Shown: positions 43,494-54,121 of the stretch, piece after piece
How the letters are laid out: each line of letters starts with the position of its first letter
Position numbering within the stretch: position 1 is the first letter of the stretch
Assembly: GCA_030374765.1 (NCBI GenBank)
Contig: JARGXX010000068.1
Span: forward strand, 3,720,001 to 3,784,000
DNA length: 64,000 nucleotides
DNA from: Agarophyton chilense
Lineage: Eukaryota; Rhodophyta; Florideophyceae; Gracilariales; Gracilariaceae
Reading direction: 5' to 3'
The notes under the pieces: model-generated
What the model saw: the letters and a program-made list of their open reading frames with translations, nothing else
Told to the model about the DNA's origin: nothing
Databases searched by the model: none
Program-made: the position numbers and the translations under genes

Positions 43494-44423
43494 AGACCTA
43501 CACTGGTTCAATCAGCAAAAATGGGGGAGGGGAGACATTGGCTTCGCGATTGCTCAGTGCGAAGGACAACTAACGTTTATAGTCAAGAAAAGATCACAGG
43601 TTTATTGCAAGCCACACTAGGTAAGAAACTTACAACGGCTCTTCAAGGAAGAGATTCACACGATGAATTGTAGGAGGTTCTCTAGAAAACCCGAGATCAA
43701 TGCCAAAGAGGTACGGAGTGTCGGACTTTGAGCTCACACTAGACCAATATGGAGCAGAACTCTGAAGAGTTGGAGGCCACGGCGGTAGACCTGAAGAGGT
43801 ACCCGAGGGGAAAGGAGGAGCAGGAAGAGAACGGAAGGGGCACCACCGACACGAAAACCACACCGTTAATAAGGTCTAACAAACGGGGAGAGCCACCACC
43901 TTGCACGGTTGACCCTTCTACAGACCGTCGATTTCCACCACGAAGGTTCGGTGAGTCCGCGCGCATTGCAATTAGTGCAATTTAATTGTTACGGGAAACG
44001 GACAATAAATCAATACGGTAGGTGGAGAGAAGGAAAAGGTGGCGAACGGAAACGATGAAACCAAAACGGTACAGTGCAACGAAGGAAGGAGAAGCGGAGG
44101 AGAGACCAAAGAGGTATGAGTTAGCATGGTACTGGACGCACCCAAAACATGGAACAGAGAACGGAACAAAATCGATTGGTACAAGAGCTAGCGACCAATA
44201 TAGCAACCAGCATGAAAAGCTTATTCGCTAAGCTGTTTTAAAACCTCCGGGGCGTGAACCTCAAGCACCACGGCGGTGGTCGAAACCATTCGGCTCAATA
44301 TGCAGCATTCCTAAACGGTATAGGGCGGCCAGCACTGACGATTGCTGTACTGCATTACACTGAACTTTCGAACGCTGCACTACAGTACAGCCACGGGGCG
44401 TGGCTGTTGCTAGAAAGGGGATC
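43494..44423 (+). other. Gypsy-C 3' region between chromodomain and LTR
   Basis: About 930 bp. No long ORF survives in the antisense orientation; the longest minus-strand frames are 70-77 codons. The sequence just before the LTR, AGAAAGGGGATC (44412-44423), is the polypurine tract. A 78-codon plus frame at 43749 is Glu/Arg/Lys-rich without a recognisable motif. Confidence 0.6.
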
Positions 44424-45138
44424 TGTATTATAATGAGGTACATCGATGAGTAGTTATGCCACGTGGTGGAACTGGATAGTTGCTGGTATGCGCCGTTTTC
44501 TACAGTACTTTATTTGGCCACTAGCTTAGCTTTTCGCTAATTTATTATTATCTAGCTAAGAGTAAGTGGATAGGGAGGCGCACCTCAAGTACACCTGCTG
44601 GTGGCTACATGTCGAAGAGCGCCACCATAGTTTGGGTGGCTGGTGAGATATATATTTTCACCAAGGATGGCCACCCCTGTCACTATAGTAAAGACAAGCA
44701 CCTAACAGTCTAATTTTACCTCTTTCGGTTTATACAGTCGACCATAAAGGTAAGACTAGTTTCAATACAGTTTTCCGGTCCCGCGAGCGCTGTGCATCAC
44801 GGTCTACCAACGTGGTCTCAGTAATCCCGCCGTTCCTGTTGCACCCTTCAGTGGCTGGTGCTGCCACAGCGTACAGGGATCCTCAATGTACTCCTTCTAG
44901 GTAGAGCTCATCGCATGGTCCCTAGAACCATGAGGTATTAAACCCTTTGCCACAGTTTTCGATTATACCAAAGAAGTCTCAGTGAGCCCGCCCTTTCTAT
45001 TGCACCCTTCCGTGGCTGGTGCTGCTACACCTGACAGGTATCCTCAATCTCCTTCTCCCAGGGAAACCACATCCCGTGCGCCCTAGAACCGTCAGATCTT
45101 ACACCTCTTGCCAGCGTTTTGGTTTGAACCACAGTTTG
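44424..45138 (+). repeat. Gypsy-C 3' LTR with internal tandem duplication
   Basis: Starts TGTATTATAATGAGG after the polypurine tract. A unit of about 164 bp occurs twice (from about 44816 and about 44980), each with CCCGCC..TTGCACCCTTC.GTGGCTGGTGCTGC. The 5' LTR has the unit once, which explains the length difference. Confidence 0.75.
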
Positions 45139-45663
45139 ATAAACTGTAACCACCGAAGACATCTGTTTAGTTTATCGCAATGTGATCTTTTAGCCAAAAA
45201 TTCCCATGTGCTGAGAAGCAAAGCCGTTCTCATCAATATGGTGGATAGACCTGACTTTAATTCAGGATTTTACGGCACTCAAAAGCCAGATAAGAAAGAA
45301 TTATTCAAGAGAACGATCCACAACGAGTCTCTGTACGAAAAATTACTTGATATCTACCACATTCTACGGCTGGTTCGGCAGTATCTACGCATATTCGACA
45401 ACGAATCGTCTCTGACTTCTGAAGTCTACCCTGCTACGATGCAGTTGTTCACAAATTTGAATGAGTTGCCGTTAACTCTAATTTACAACGCGCAAAGGAA
45501 AGATGAACTAATCCAAGTTTTTAAAGAACATTTAAATGGGGAAGGAAGAAAGGTGGCTCTCGTTTTCCCACTACACCGAGTAGCATGCCTGCTTGACAGA
45601 AGAAGTCTCCGGGAAAACTTGAACGAGTTTCGGCCACATATTATACGACACATTCTTGCATTC
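45139..45663 (+). pseudogene. hAT-1 transposase piece 2 (central/C-terminal region)
   Basis: Open frame to 45663 with LYEKLLDIYHILRLVRQYLR, LTSEVYPATMQLFTNLNELP, ELIQVFKEHLNGEGRKVALV and ACLLDRRS, the region before the hAT dimerisation domain (compare the ALLDPR-type motif). It ends at GCATTC, where Gypsy-B begins; CATTC is repeated on the other side at 59418-59422. Upstream of about 45139 the same frame runs into Gypsy-C LTR sequence, which is not part of the gene. Confidence 0.7.
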
Positions 45664-46271
45664 TGTCGTACAATCACCTCTGGGTTATGCTACTGTCTTG
45701 TATCGGGAGCGTGGTGACGCTCAACCTTAGAAGGTAGACGTGATAAACCTCGAGGGTAACAGGGCACCGTGAAAACCCGCAGGGGCAAACGGCGGGGAAA
45801 CTAGCCTATACCGTGTAGGTGAACGATGGTAGGCGTCGACGCGCGGTAAAACCTATGTGGTAGTTGAGAAACAATGATCCAAAAGGTATAGTTGTGACCC
45901 AAGTGGTGCCTCTCGTTATCAGACTAGGGTGGAGGAGGTGCAGTTCCCTATATGCAGTGAACTGCACTCTCCAGATCACCCGGGAGGTGCCAGCAAGGCA
46001 CGGTTTCTGACCTAGTGTCGGAGACCTGGCCAGCACTGGCTACAGTGCCAGGTGACCACTCCACTACTGTACTTAATAAATATAATTACAATTACTATTA
46101 CTAACAATTACTCAACCAGAAGGTACATGTCAACACTACACGTGGCTGACAACACCTAGATGGTAGCTCGCCCGGAGCTGCATGGCCGATGATCCCTCGC
46201 ATCCATCACCTATAAGGTCAGTGTAGTATATCGACAACCCCAAAGGTCAAACCTTCCGCCGCTATACGACA
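45664..46271 (-). repeat. Gypsy-B 3' LTR (608 bp)
   Basis: Begins TGTCGTACAATC and ends CTATACGACA on plus. It is immediately followed by GACCCCTTTCC, which on the sense strand is the polypurine tract GGAAAGGGGTC. It is the uninterrupted reference for reconstructing where the other LTR was split. Confidence 0.92.
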
Positions 46272-46601
46272 GACCCCTTTCCTACCCGTGAGACACGCCC
46301 CGTGTCTCCTTCCATCAAACCATAAAGGTATAGCGAGCGACAGCGGCGCGGGCATCGGAGTGGTGTCCGCCGCCGGTTGCTCACGGTGCGCGACGCGCGA
46401 TCCCTTGAGGTTCAGAACTCGGTGCCAGTGTCGGTTGGGGAGTGCGAGCGACGACGGCGGCGCACGAATTGAGCGACAACCATTCAGGTAGGGACTGTCA
46501 TAAGGGCGATGAAGTGTCAATAGAGCGCTCGCGGACACCTTTCCGGTAGTGGGCCCCTGCGTGCTTGCGATTCTGCTTCTGCATAGCTCACCGTTCAACC
46601 T

Positions 46602-46772
46602 ATGTTGGTTTCGACTCCTCTCCCCAGTGGTGGGGCTACCGCTCCTTCGCTACCTCCTATGTCGATGGCTCCTAGCATTCCTGCCAGTTTTCCTTCGTGG
46701 GTAGTCAATAACACGGGTCCTCCCGATCCCAAAGATCTTCAACCGACAGGTACTCCCGCATTCGCGGGCTAG
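46602..46772 (+). CDS. Short antisense ORF in the Gypsy-B 3' region (56 aa), doubtful
   Basis: Plus-strand ATG frame, Pro/Ser/Ala/Gly-rich (SGGATAPSLPPMSMAPS and SWVVNNTGPPDP), ending ..AFAG-stop. It lies in the same place and orientation as the end of the Gypsy-A antisense ORF and, like it, is followed by a C/T-rich tract before the chromodomain. Similarity to the Gypsy-A C-terminus is compositional only. It may be the last scrap of an antisense gene, or chance. Confidence 0.3.
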   Translation: MLVSTPLPSGGATAPSLPPMSMAPSIPASFPSWVVNNTGPPDPKDLQPTGTPAFAG

Positions 46773-47007
46773 ACTTTCTGTCGCTTCACCTTTGAGGTTC
46801 TTGTGGCGGCTGCCTGCCACTTGAATTTCTTAGTGTCTCCTTCTTCAAGTATATTTTTGTCTCTTCTTGTCTCTTCTACTGTTACATTCGGTGGTTTTTC
46901 TGTGTCCTCCCTTTTAGGTAATATGACACGCATATGCGTCCACTTTCTGCGGAAAACGACGTCTTCTCTCCCCCTTCCTTAGGCCTGAGTACCACGAAGG
47001 TCTAAGG

Positions 47008-47190
47008 TTAGCCGTCAGCAGGCATTGGCTGCTTGCGACGGCGCCAATACCTGATACGGAAGTGTGGGGGTATTACGGCTTGCGGTTCGAGGGTGTCCCC
47101 TTCTGGCCCCCAGCCGTAACACCTTACGGTGTACTTCAGACCATTGTAGATTCGCGTGTGGCCTATCAGACGGTCAACGGGAATTCCTCT
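47008..47190 (-). pseudogene. Gypsy-B chromodomain, frameshifted from integrase
   Basis: Minus frame: VDRLIGHTRIYNGLKYTVRC, YGWGPEGDTLEPQAV, FRIRYWRRRK, stop at 47008. It matches the Gypsy-C chromodomain in its D-T-x-E-P and RYWRRRK ends. The integrase tail ORF (47699-47166) ends in a different frame at the chromodomain start, so a small indel separates them. Confidence 0.75.
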
Positions 47191-48404
47191 GAGGTTTGGC
47201 CCTGATCTTTCGGGGGAACGCTACCTCGAGGGTTCATATGTTCCGAGTTGGGATCTTCGTGTGTGGGAGCCGGGTCGGGAGCTCCCGCTGTTACCGTTTG
47301 AGGTTCAATTTCCGTCCCTGTTAGAGGGTTGTAATCCGGATCATTACGCTGAAAGTCAGCGTTGACCTCAATTGGGGTGGGGTCTTCCGAGGGTCGAGTG
47401 CGCAGAGCCACCGCTCTGGGCTCTCGGGCTGAGGTACCTGCCTCAATGCGATGTTGAACCGTTTCAGGTGCTACCGTAATACAGTCAATTGATATCGTAT
47501 TCGGTATTCCATCTTGTTCAACCGTAATTGTGTGGTCTGATGCGTTCAATACCTTATAAGTTCCCACTGATTTGGGTAGAAGCTTCGAATTGATATCTCT
47601 ATCAATAGCTTCATCGTCCGCTTCATCACCTGGTCGTGGTCTTTTACCTGAAGGTGGGTTGTCTATGTAGACATATTGTCCCGAAGATACAGAGACCACT
47701 TTGGTTACCCTACGGTCGTAGTCGGCCTTGTACCGCTTCTGGGCTGCAGTGAGGCGGCTCTCCTCAACCTCACAAGGGTATTTCGCTTGACCTGGGCAGG
47801 GGTCAGTGCGCCAGCTGCAGTGCTGGTGGTATGATCTCCCTGCACTACAATACCTGGGGGGCGTCGCGAAAGAACAAAACCAAAGGGAGTGGTCTGCGAT
47901 GACCGGTGTACCTCAAGGTTATTGGAGTAGGTGAGCGGTTGCACCAGCTCATCCCACCCAGTGTGGTGCTCTTCCGTATAGTGTCGTACCCTTGATACCA
48001 ATGTGTGGTTCAAGCGCTCGACCTGTCCGTTCGTCTGCCGGTGGTAGGCAATAATGAAATAGTGCTTGATACCCAAGAGGTTACGGACTGCTTCGAAGAA
48101 CTTTGATGCCAGGTTTGAACCGTTATCGGTAAGTAGGTACAGTGGTGCACCATACGGGTAGACCCAATTGTTGAAGAACGCGATCGACAGCGTTGTTGAC
48201 TTCGTCTCCTGTAAAGGTATCGATCTCGTGAGCTTCGAGAACCTGTCGGTGATCACTAGAATGTGCTGATACCCATTCTTGGTATTGGGAAGTGGTCCTA
48301 GAAGTTCTATCGCAACAAACTCCAGTGGACCCGCGGCTGGAAACAGCTTGAGCTATTTTCGATGCTTTCGAATACCATCGCGGGTACGAACACAGGATTC
48401 GCAT
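47166..48404 (-). pseudogene. Gypsy-B integrase, in pieces
   Basis: The ORF 48256-47705 holds MITDRFSKLTRSIPL, YLLTDNGSNLASKFFE (second Asp intact) and TNGQVERLNHTLVSRVRHY (Glu). The first Asp block lies just upstream (about 48320), where a stop (in the AGCTATTTTCG context near 48355) and a frame change occur. From 47699 a GPY/F-type tail begins (QYVYIDNPPSGKRP, LLPKSVGTYKVLNASDHTIT), with a Pro/Glu-rich extension to 47166. Zinc-finger remains lie around 48400-48560. Confidence 0.8.
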
Positions 48405-48640
48405 TGACCTACAAAGGTATAGACGTCATGGGCCATATTAGGCGAGTAGAACTGTTGCCTCAAGGTTTAATACATCCTGGTGGCACCGGGGTGTTTCGAA
48501 AGTCGCGGGTAGTGCGCGAGATACAAGACTCTCAGGCGAAGCGCCTTCGGAACCACCTTTTGAAGGCTACAATTCAATGTTGATATTCTCACGATGTACC
48601 CATTGTGGTCCACATCGAATTGTGATACGTTGAAACCAAT

Positions 48641-50167
48641 CTAGTCAGCCAGGGTTCTGCAGTACGCATCCTGGGCCTGTTCTCGTAGAAACTCCTCTCG
48701 GGTTACGGGCATGACGTTCGTTTCCTCTAAGGTCAGTATCTGCGTTGCCATGTCGGTGTTACGCAAAGCACCTTCTTCAGGTAGGTCCCAACATCCTTCT
48801 AGGTGTTTGCCGGTACCATTTTGGTTTGATGACACCAAAAAGCAAGGGGTATCATCGTCCACAGGTTCTGTCTCTAACCCTGAGGTGTTTAAGCGTGACA
48901 TAGCATCAGCTATGTTGTGATTGATACCTGGACGGTACTGTACGTCGTATTCAAACTCCGAAAGTCTCAAACTCCAACGGGCAAGTCGACCAGACGCATA
49001 TGCGAGTCCGAGGATCCACCTCAAGGCGTCGTGGTCCGTGCGCGACGTAAAGCGCTCACCATAACGGTATGGACGGAGCATCAACATGATCCACACTACT
49101 GCTAGACATTCCTTCTCGGTTACCGTGTAGTTCTGCTCCGCCTCATTCATAGCGCGGCTCCAGTACCCTACGGGTAATTTGTCTCCTTTGTGCTGCTCCT
49201 GCATGAGACAACAACCAATTTGGGCATGGGATGCATCCGTATCCAGCGTGTACGGTAGACCTCTTTTCGGTAACGCTAAGATTGGCGGCGACAACAGCGC
49301 TCGTTTCAATTCCTCAAAGGTATCCATTTCGTCGTTCGATAGATTCTCAAACTGTTCAGATTCGCCTTTCTGGAGCTTCTGGTTGAGGGGAGCCGCTATT
49401 TTCGCGAATCTTTTCACGATGCGACGATAGACGTTGCATAAACCCATAAAGGATCGTACGTCTGTCTGGGATCTTGGCACGTTGACCTCCTGTACGGCTC
49501 TGATGTTGCTCGACGCAACCTCTAGTGTACCAGGGCCTATGATGTGGCCCAGGTATTCAACCGTTCTGGTTAATACGGTGCGCACGTGAGCAAAATGCAC
49601 TTCTACCGATTTGGAGTATATAATTACATCATCAATGTATACCAAGGCGGTTGTCCACTTAACCTTCGAACAGATGATGTCCAGCACCCTTTGAAAGGTG
49701 GCTAGAGCATTGCGCAAACCGAAAGGCATCCGCCTGAAGCGAAATAAACCTGCATGGAACATGAAGGTCGTTTTATCTCGATCTTCCTCACCTACAGGTA
49801 CCTGCCAATAACCACAATTGGCCTCCAACGTGGTAAATATCTGCGCATGTCCCAAGGAGTCGATGCACTCATCCATTCTAGGTATCGGGTACGAATCCCT
49901 GACGGTCACGCTATTGAGCCTTCTGTAGTTCACACAGAACTTCATACGGTTATCCCCTTTCTTCTGGACCAGAACCACGGGACTAGCCCACTCTAAGTTG
50001 GCTGGTTCAATTACACCTTCTTGGAGCATTCGCTCCACTTCTTTGAGTTCTACTTCGCTCGCCTTCGGATCTGCACGGTATGGTAGCTGATACATCGGAT
50101 TCGAGTCAGAGAGGAGCTCGATGCGATGCTGTGTGGCCTTAATTTGGCCCAGATGGCCTGACCACAT
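48641..50167 (-). pseudogene. Gypsy-B reverse transcriptase and RNase H
   Basis: 508-codon frame. RT: ASPVVLVQKKGDNRMKFCVN, YRRLNSVTV, IFTTLEANCGYWQ (the first catalytic Asp of L-D-A-N reads Glu), MPFGLRNALATFQ, ALVYIDDVIIYSK (YIDD intact). Between HVRTVLT and RTVEYLGHIIG about 14 residues present in Gypsy-C are missing, an in-frame deletion. RNase H: YTLDTDASHAQIG, KECLAVVWIM, SRTDHDALRWIL, NHNIADAMSRL. The frame is the same as the protease ORF (51223-50219), separated only by one stop. Confidence 0.9.
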
Positions 50168-50218
50168 GGTTTCGAACTCCTCCAGAAGGTCGAGAATACG
50201 ACCCCGCAGTTCGCCGTT

Positions 50219-51223
50219 TTATTCACCGATCTGGACTGTATATTTCCATTGCCTCTCAGGGCCAGGTTCCTCTTCTTTGTCTACCGATGCCTTATCGGTT
50301 AGCTTTGATTCCAAGTTGGTATTTATCGATATCTTTGTGGTTGTAAACGCATTTGCACACCACCCTTCTTTATCGAAGGCGACCTCGCCGAGATCAGTGT
50401 GAGCTACGGTGAAGACACCTTGTGGTGCAGGTAGTGCGATGCCAACATTGGTATTTTTCGGCAACTTCACGTCGTGACTGCTGAAGTTACTGAGACACAC
50501 CTTTAAGGGTTGATTTGGGATGTTTTCGACAATCCTGTTGGCCATCAAGGTGAGGTGTCGATGTGCTAACCTCGGATGGTTTTGTTGTATGACCAGCCCG
50601 GGGGTCGCACACGACACCGGTACCAATATTTGGTGCATTGGCGGGATAACAACCTGTTTGGTAATGCGCACTTTGTTGGAGACTGTTTCGGTGGATATCG
50701 TCTTCTTCGGTTTGACGAACCATCCCCGTTTGGTTTCCGTATTACCTAAAATAGCAATTCGTCCCCCGTGACGTAGGGCGACGATACGGGAACCAGGAAG
50801 GATTGCTTTGACATGTCTGTCGATGAAGTTCCTCCCTAGTAGGCAGTCTATTGGTAAACGGTCGACAACAAAGAATTGAAGTCTTACCTTGAGGTGCCCG
50901 AGCTGCACCACAGTGGGGAGCATACGTCGAAGGTTTAATGGGCGCTCATTTGCATCCACCAGTGGGTTGTTGTCGGGAGGTCGGCTCAGGTTCCAAAGTA
51001 CCGCCTCAGGTATGACGCGGGAGTTCAGGACGTTTGGGCCGGCCCTCGTATCCAACACGCAGATGACCGGAACCGCAAGGCGATCGGAGAAACACATTGA
51101 AGCACGTAGTTTATAGTTGTTGTACTTCATATGACAAACCGGAACTGGTTTTGACGTGTTTTCTTCCACCTTCAGGGTTCTGGGTATCGATTGGCCTTCC
51201 AATTGCAGGTTGGGTTCGGCCAT
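50219..51223 (-). pseudogene. Gypsy-B protease domain, active-site glycine replaced
   Basis: ATG at 51223 overlaps the gag stop as TAATG. The active site reads CVLDTRAGPNVL: Arg stands where D-T-G-A needs Gly. FFVVDRLPIDCLLGRNFIDR follows (flap and second motif). The remainder to 50219 is the PR-RT linker with a stop at its end. Gypsy-A and Gypsy-C retain DTGA, so this is a lesion of this copy. Confidence 0.85.
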
Positions 51224-53433
51224 TACGCCAACCGTTCGGCGTTTTTCTCCTGTACGGGAGGGGTTGAGTCCAAGTTTGGTGTTTCCTCGATGGTATTAAC
51301 CTGTACCGGTGTACGGGGTTGGAACCTATCTGGTGCTTGCGTTGAAGACTCATAGAGGCGTTGGTGATTATGCATGCGAGCCTGAATCAACTGGTCTCTC
51401 ATCCCTGGAGCTAAGTTAGCGCAATTGTTTGCCAAATGGTCTGTCGCAAGACAGAACCAGCAAACGAGGCCTCCAGTTTGGGGGTCTCGCGTTACCATTG
51501 AGGGGGGCCTCGAAGCCTGGTTGGTAGGAGCAGTGGCGTAGGATGTGGGTGACGAGTTATGGGAGCTCGCTGCCTGCATCATCTGCGAGCTCATCGAACT
51601 TGGCGGGGATTGTACCGAGTTTGGTGTACGCGTTGACGACCAGTTTCCTACCGTCGAAAGTTTCGAGAACCGCCCCAGGGTCGCTACTAAGTGGATTGCA
51701 GTCCCTGTAGGTACTTCGAGGTGCGAGCTACCCTCTGAGGTTGTGGTGTCTTCAATTTCCAAGACCGACCTTTTCCATTTATCCTTCGAGGTCGAAGGCA
51801 CGGCTGGTCTCTTTCCCAGCCGAAGAGTATCTCCAAGGCCCTGGTAGTATCGAGCCAGCCAATTGTAGTCTACCTTTTGGTTAATGGCCAGGTAATTTCG
51901 TACCTGGGAACGGATCGCTTTGTCGACATTGTCAGCAAATAGTGACTTTAACCTAGAGGTAGTGAACACATTACCACAACGGATGGCCAGATTCCACAGC
52001 GCAAGCGAAAAATCAGATTCGGTTTGTCCAGACCTTTGATGGTAGGCAAGGACTTCCTAATAAGCCTCTCGGATAACCTCATCGGTGGCGTATCTTTCCA
52101 AAAGGAAATGGACCACTTCTGGGTATGACTCCAACATCTTTGTGCCATCCTCATCCATCGCTAAGGTATTGCCGAGGAGCCTACCTTGCAGCAATTAGTA
52201 TGCTTGTCCTTTCCGGTAAAACTGAAATAGCCACATAGCAGCGCCCTCGGAAAACCCATTTTCGTCACATGCAAGCTTGAACTTCTATAGAAACTCAATC
52301 ACCGCAATAGGATCCGTACCTGTGAAGGTTGTGTCACCCATTTGGAAGCTGAGCTTCTTGTGGTGCTTAGTAATCTTCTGAGCAACCTCTTGGGTGTATT
52401 CAGACGCCTTGTTGATCAACCGATAAGTCCTGTAATCAACCGCTTTGGTGAACATGTCGTTCAACGGTTGGTGCACCTCCAGGTACATTTCGGTGTCCGA
52501 CTCAGAGTCGGACGACTCATTGTATCGCTTTTTACCTTTTCGATTCTTTTCCGACGACTTCTTCGTGGATCTGTTAGGTTTCTTCTTCTTCTTACCTTTA
52601 CGGACATCATCCGACGATGAACTCGTATCGGAACTGGAGTCCGACGAGTCGGGGTCTGAATCATCCTCTCGATTCTTTCCCCTCTTCGTCCTCCGCTTCT
52701 TCCCTTTTCGGTTTCTTCGTCGCTCATCCAACGAGTCAGACGAATCGTCCTTGGAACCACCTCCATGGGTATCCTTTTGAACGAAACCAGTAATTGGGGG
52801 CAGATATATGTCTTGAGGATCTACCTTCCACGGGACCTCTTAACTCTGCCTTGGACCTTTTAGGTACTCACTATCAGTAGGTATGTGTTTGGAATGGGTG
52901 CAATGACCCATTTGGAACCCTTGTGGTATGCGCTTTGCGATGTCCACATGTGTAGGTCGGGATTCTGTGAAACCCTCGGAAACCCAAAGGTCCTGCACAG
53001 CGCAGTAAACATGCTCCTTAGCATCTGTAAAGAGATACTGTTTCACCATTTCAGGTATCCTGTCCGATAGCTCTTGAGCTGCTCGGTCAACCACAATACG
53101 GGTAAATGCATCGACGTCCAATGAGGGCGGAACCATCCGGGTATCCGACTTCTCCTTTAAGGTTAATGCATCCTCGACCGCGAGAGTGACGAGCGTTTTC
53201 GCTCGCTCTTCGAGCTGAGGCCATAGCTCTTCCGCTGCAACCTCAATTGGTAATTCCCTTTGAGGTTCCGTTGCCATAGGCGGCAGACCATCTACCTCTA
53301 CGGTTTTGTCCGGAGGGTACAGGAGCAGCTTTTCGGGGTTCTACAGAATCGGTTGAGCCGATGGGGCTCCTTTAAAACCTTTATGGCTTGGCGGGGCGCT
53401 TGCACCACGCGTATTCGGTTTAAGTCGTTCCAT
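51223..53433 (-). pseudogene. Gypsy-B gag
   Basis: ATG at 53433 (MERLKPNTRGASAPP), one early stop, then the ORF 53277-52840 (SLDVDAFTRIVVDRAAQELS), a basic and serine-rich segment at 52731 (KGKKRRTKRGKNREDDSDPD, DSSSDTSSSSDD) and capsid blocks (VDYRTYRLINKASEYTQEVA). Capsid helices in a broken stretch (52284-51970) lead to the ORF 51969-51223 with a CCHC knuckle, CWFCLATDHLANNC. It ends ERLA-stop, overlapping the pol ATG. At least three stops or shifts. Confidence 0.88.
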
Positions 53434-53558
53434 TTGTGACCAATAGTGGTATCATGTATTGCTTTGCCCGATTTCTTGAAACTAAATAGGTGTACGAGCG
53501 TCCAATCCTTCTCGATATCTCGTTTGAACCGTGAAGTTCGACGAAACCTAAAAAAACT

Positions 53559-53576
53559 TTCTAAGTCGAGAGACCA
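53559..53576 (-). other. Candidate primer-binding site of Gypsy-B
   Basis: The minus strand reads TGGTCTCTCGACTTAGAA, starting three bases inside the 5' LTR (which begins at 53580 on plus). It is identical to the Gypsy-A site except for one C/T. Confidence 0.7.
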
Positions 53577-53579
53577 AAA

Positions 53580-53983
53580 TGTCGTACAATCACCTCTGGG
53601 GTATGCTACTGTCTTGTCTCGGGAGCGTGGTGACGCTCAACCTTAGAAGGTAGACGTGATAAACCTCGAGGGTAACAGGGCACCGTGAAAACCCGCAGGG
53701 GCAAACGGCGGGGAAACTAGCCTATATCGTGTAGGTGAACGATGGTAGGCGTCGACGCGCGGTAAAACCTATGTGGTAGTTGAGAAACAATGATCCAAAA
53801 GGTATAGTTGTGACCCAAGTGGTGCCTCTCGTTATCAGACTAGGGTGGAGGAGGTGCAGTTCCCTATATGCAGTGGACTGCACTCTCCAGATCACCCGGG
53901 AGGTGCCAGCAAGGCACGGTCTCTGACCTAGTGTCGGAGACCTGGCCAGCACTGGCTACAGTGCCAGGTGGCCACTCAACTGC
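53580..53983 (-). repeat. Gypsy-B 5' LTR, first part (interrupted)
   Basis: Matches 45664 to about 46065 with a handful of substitutions, then breaks off after CAACTGCTG where the tyrosine-recombinase element begins. The rest of the LTR resumes at about 59213. Junction accuracy is about 10 bp. Confidence 0.9.
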
Positions 53984-54121
53984 TGAAGACAAATGTACTG
54001 TTTACTGAAAACTAAGGATATCGACGAAAGTAAGATTTTCGTTGACTGGAAGAATCGCAGATTCTCAGAGAGAGAATTGACATTTTGACTCGGTACACTG
54101 TGTAGGGGAGAGGTGGGGGGA

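Larger units (their letters stand above)
36679..45138 (+). mobile_element. Gypsy-C: old, heavily decayed chromovirus (plus strand)
   Basis: Same coding family as Gypsy-B by gag (shared TYRL and KLS.QMG blocks), RT and a chromodomain ending RYWRRRK. LTRs at 36679 to about 37241 and 44424 to about 45138 align but differ at perhaps a quarter of positions, and the 3' copy carries an internal tandem duplication. The left flank is ATAAG; the best right flank is ATAAA (45139-45143), an imperfect duplication that depends on where the LTR ends, which I cannot fix. Every gene is broken by several stops and shifts. Confidence 0.85.

Noticed and set aside
45139-45166. A precise target-site duplication for Gypsy-C
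   Set aside because: ATAAG versus ATAAA is only a 4-of-5 match and requires an LTR end without CA. The alternative end at GACA (45161) gives no duplication. Left as uncertain.
45019-45717. A single 232-codon plus ORF as one gene
   Set aside because: Its first part is Gypsy-C LTR and its last part is Gypsy-B LTR. Only 45139-45663 is hAT coding sequence.
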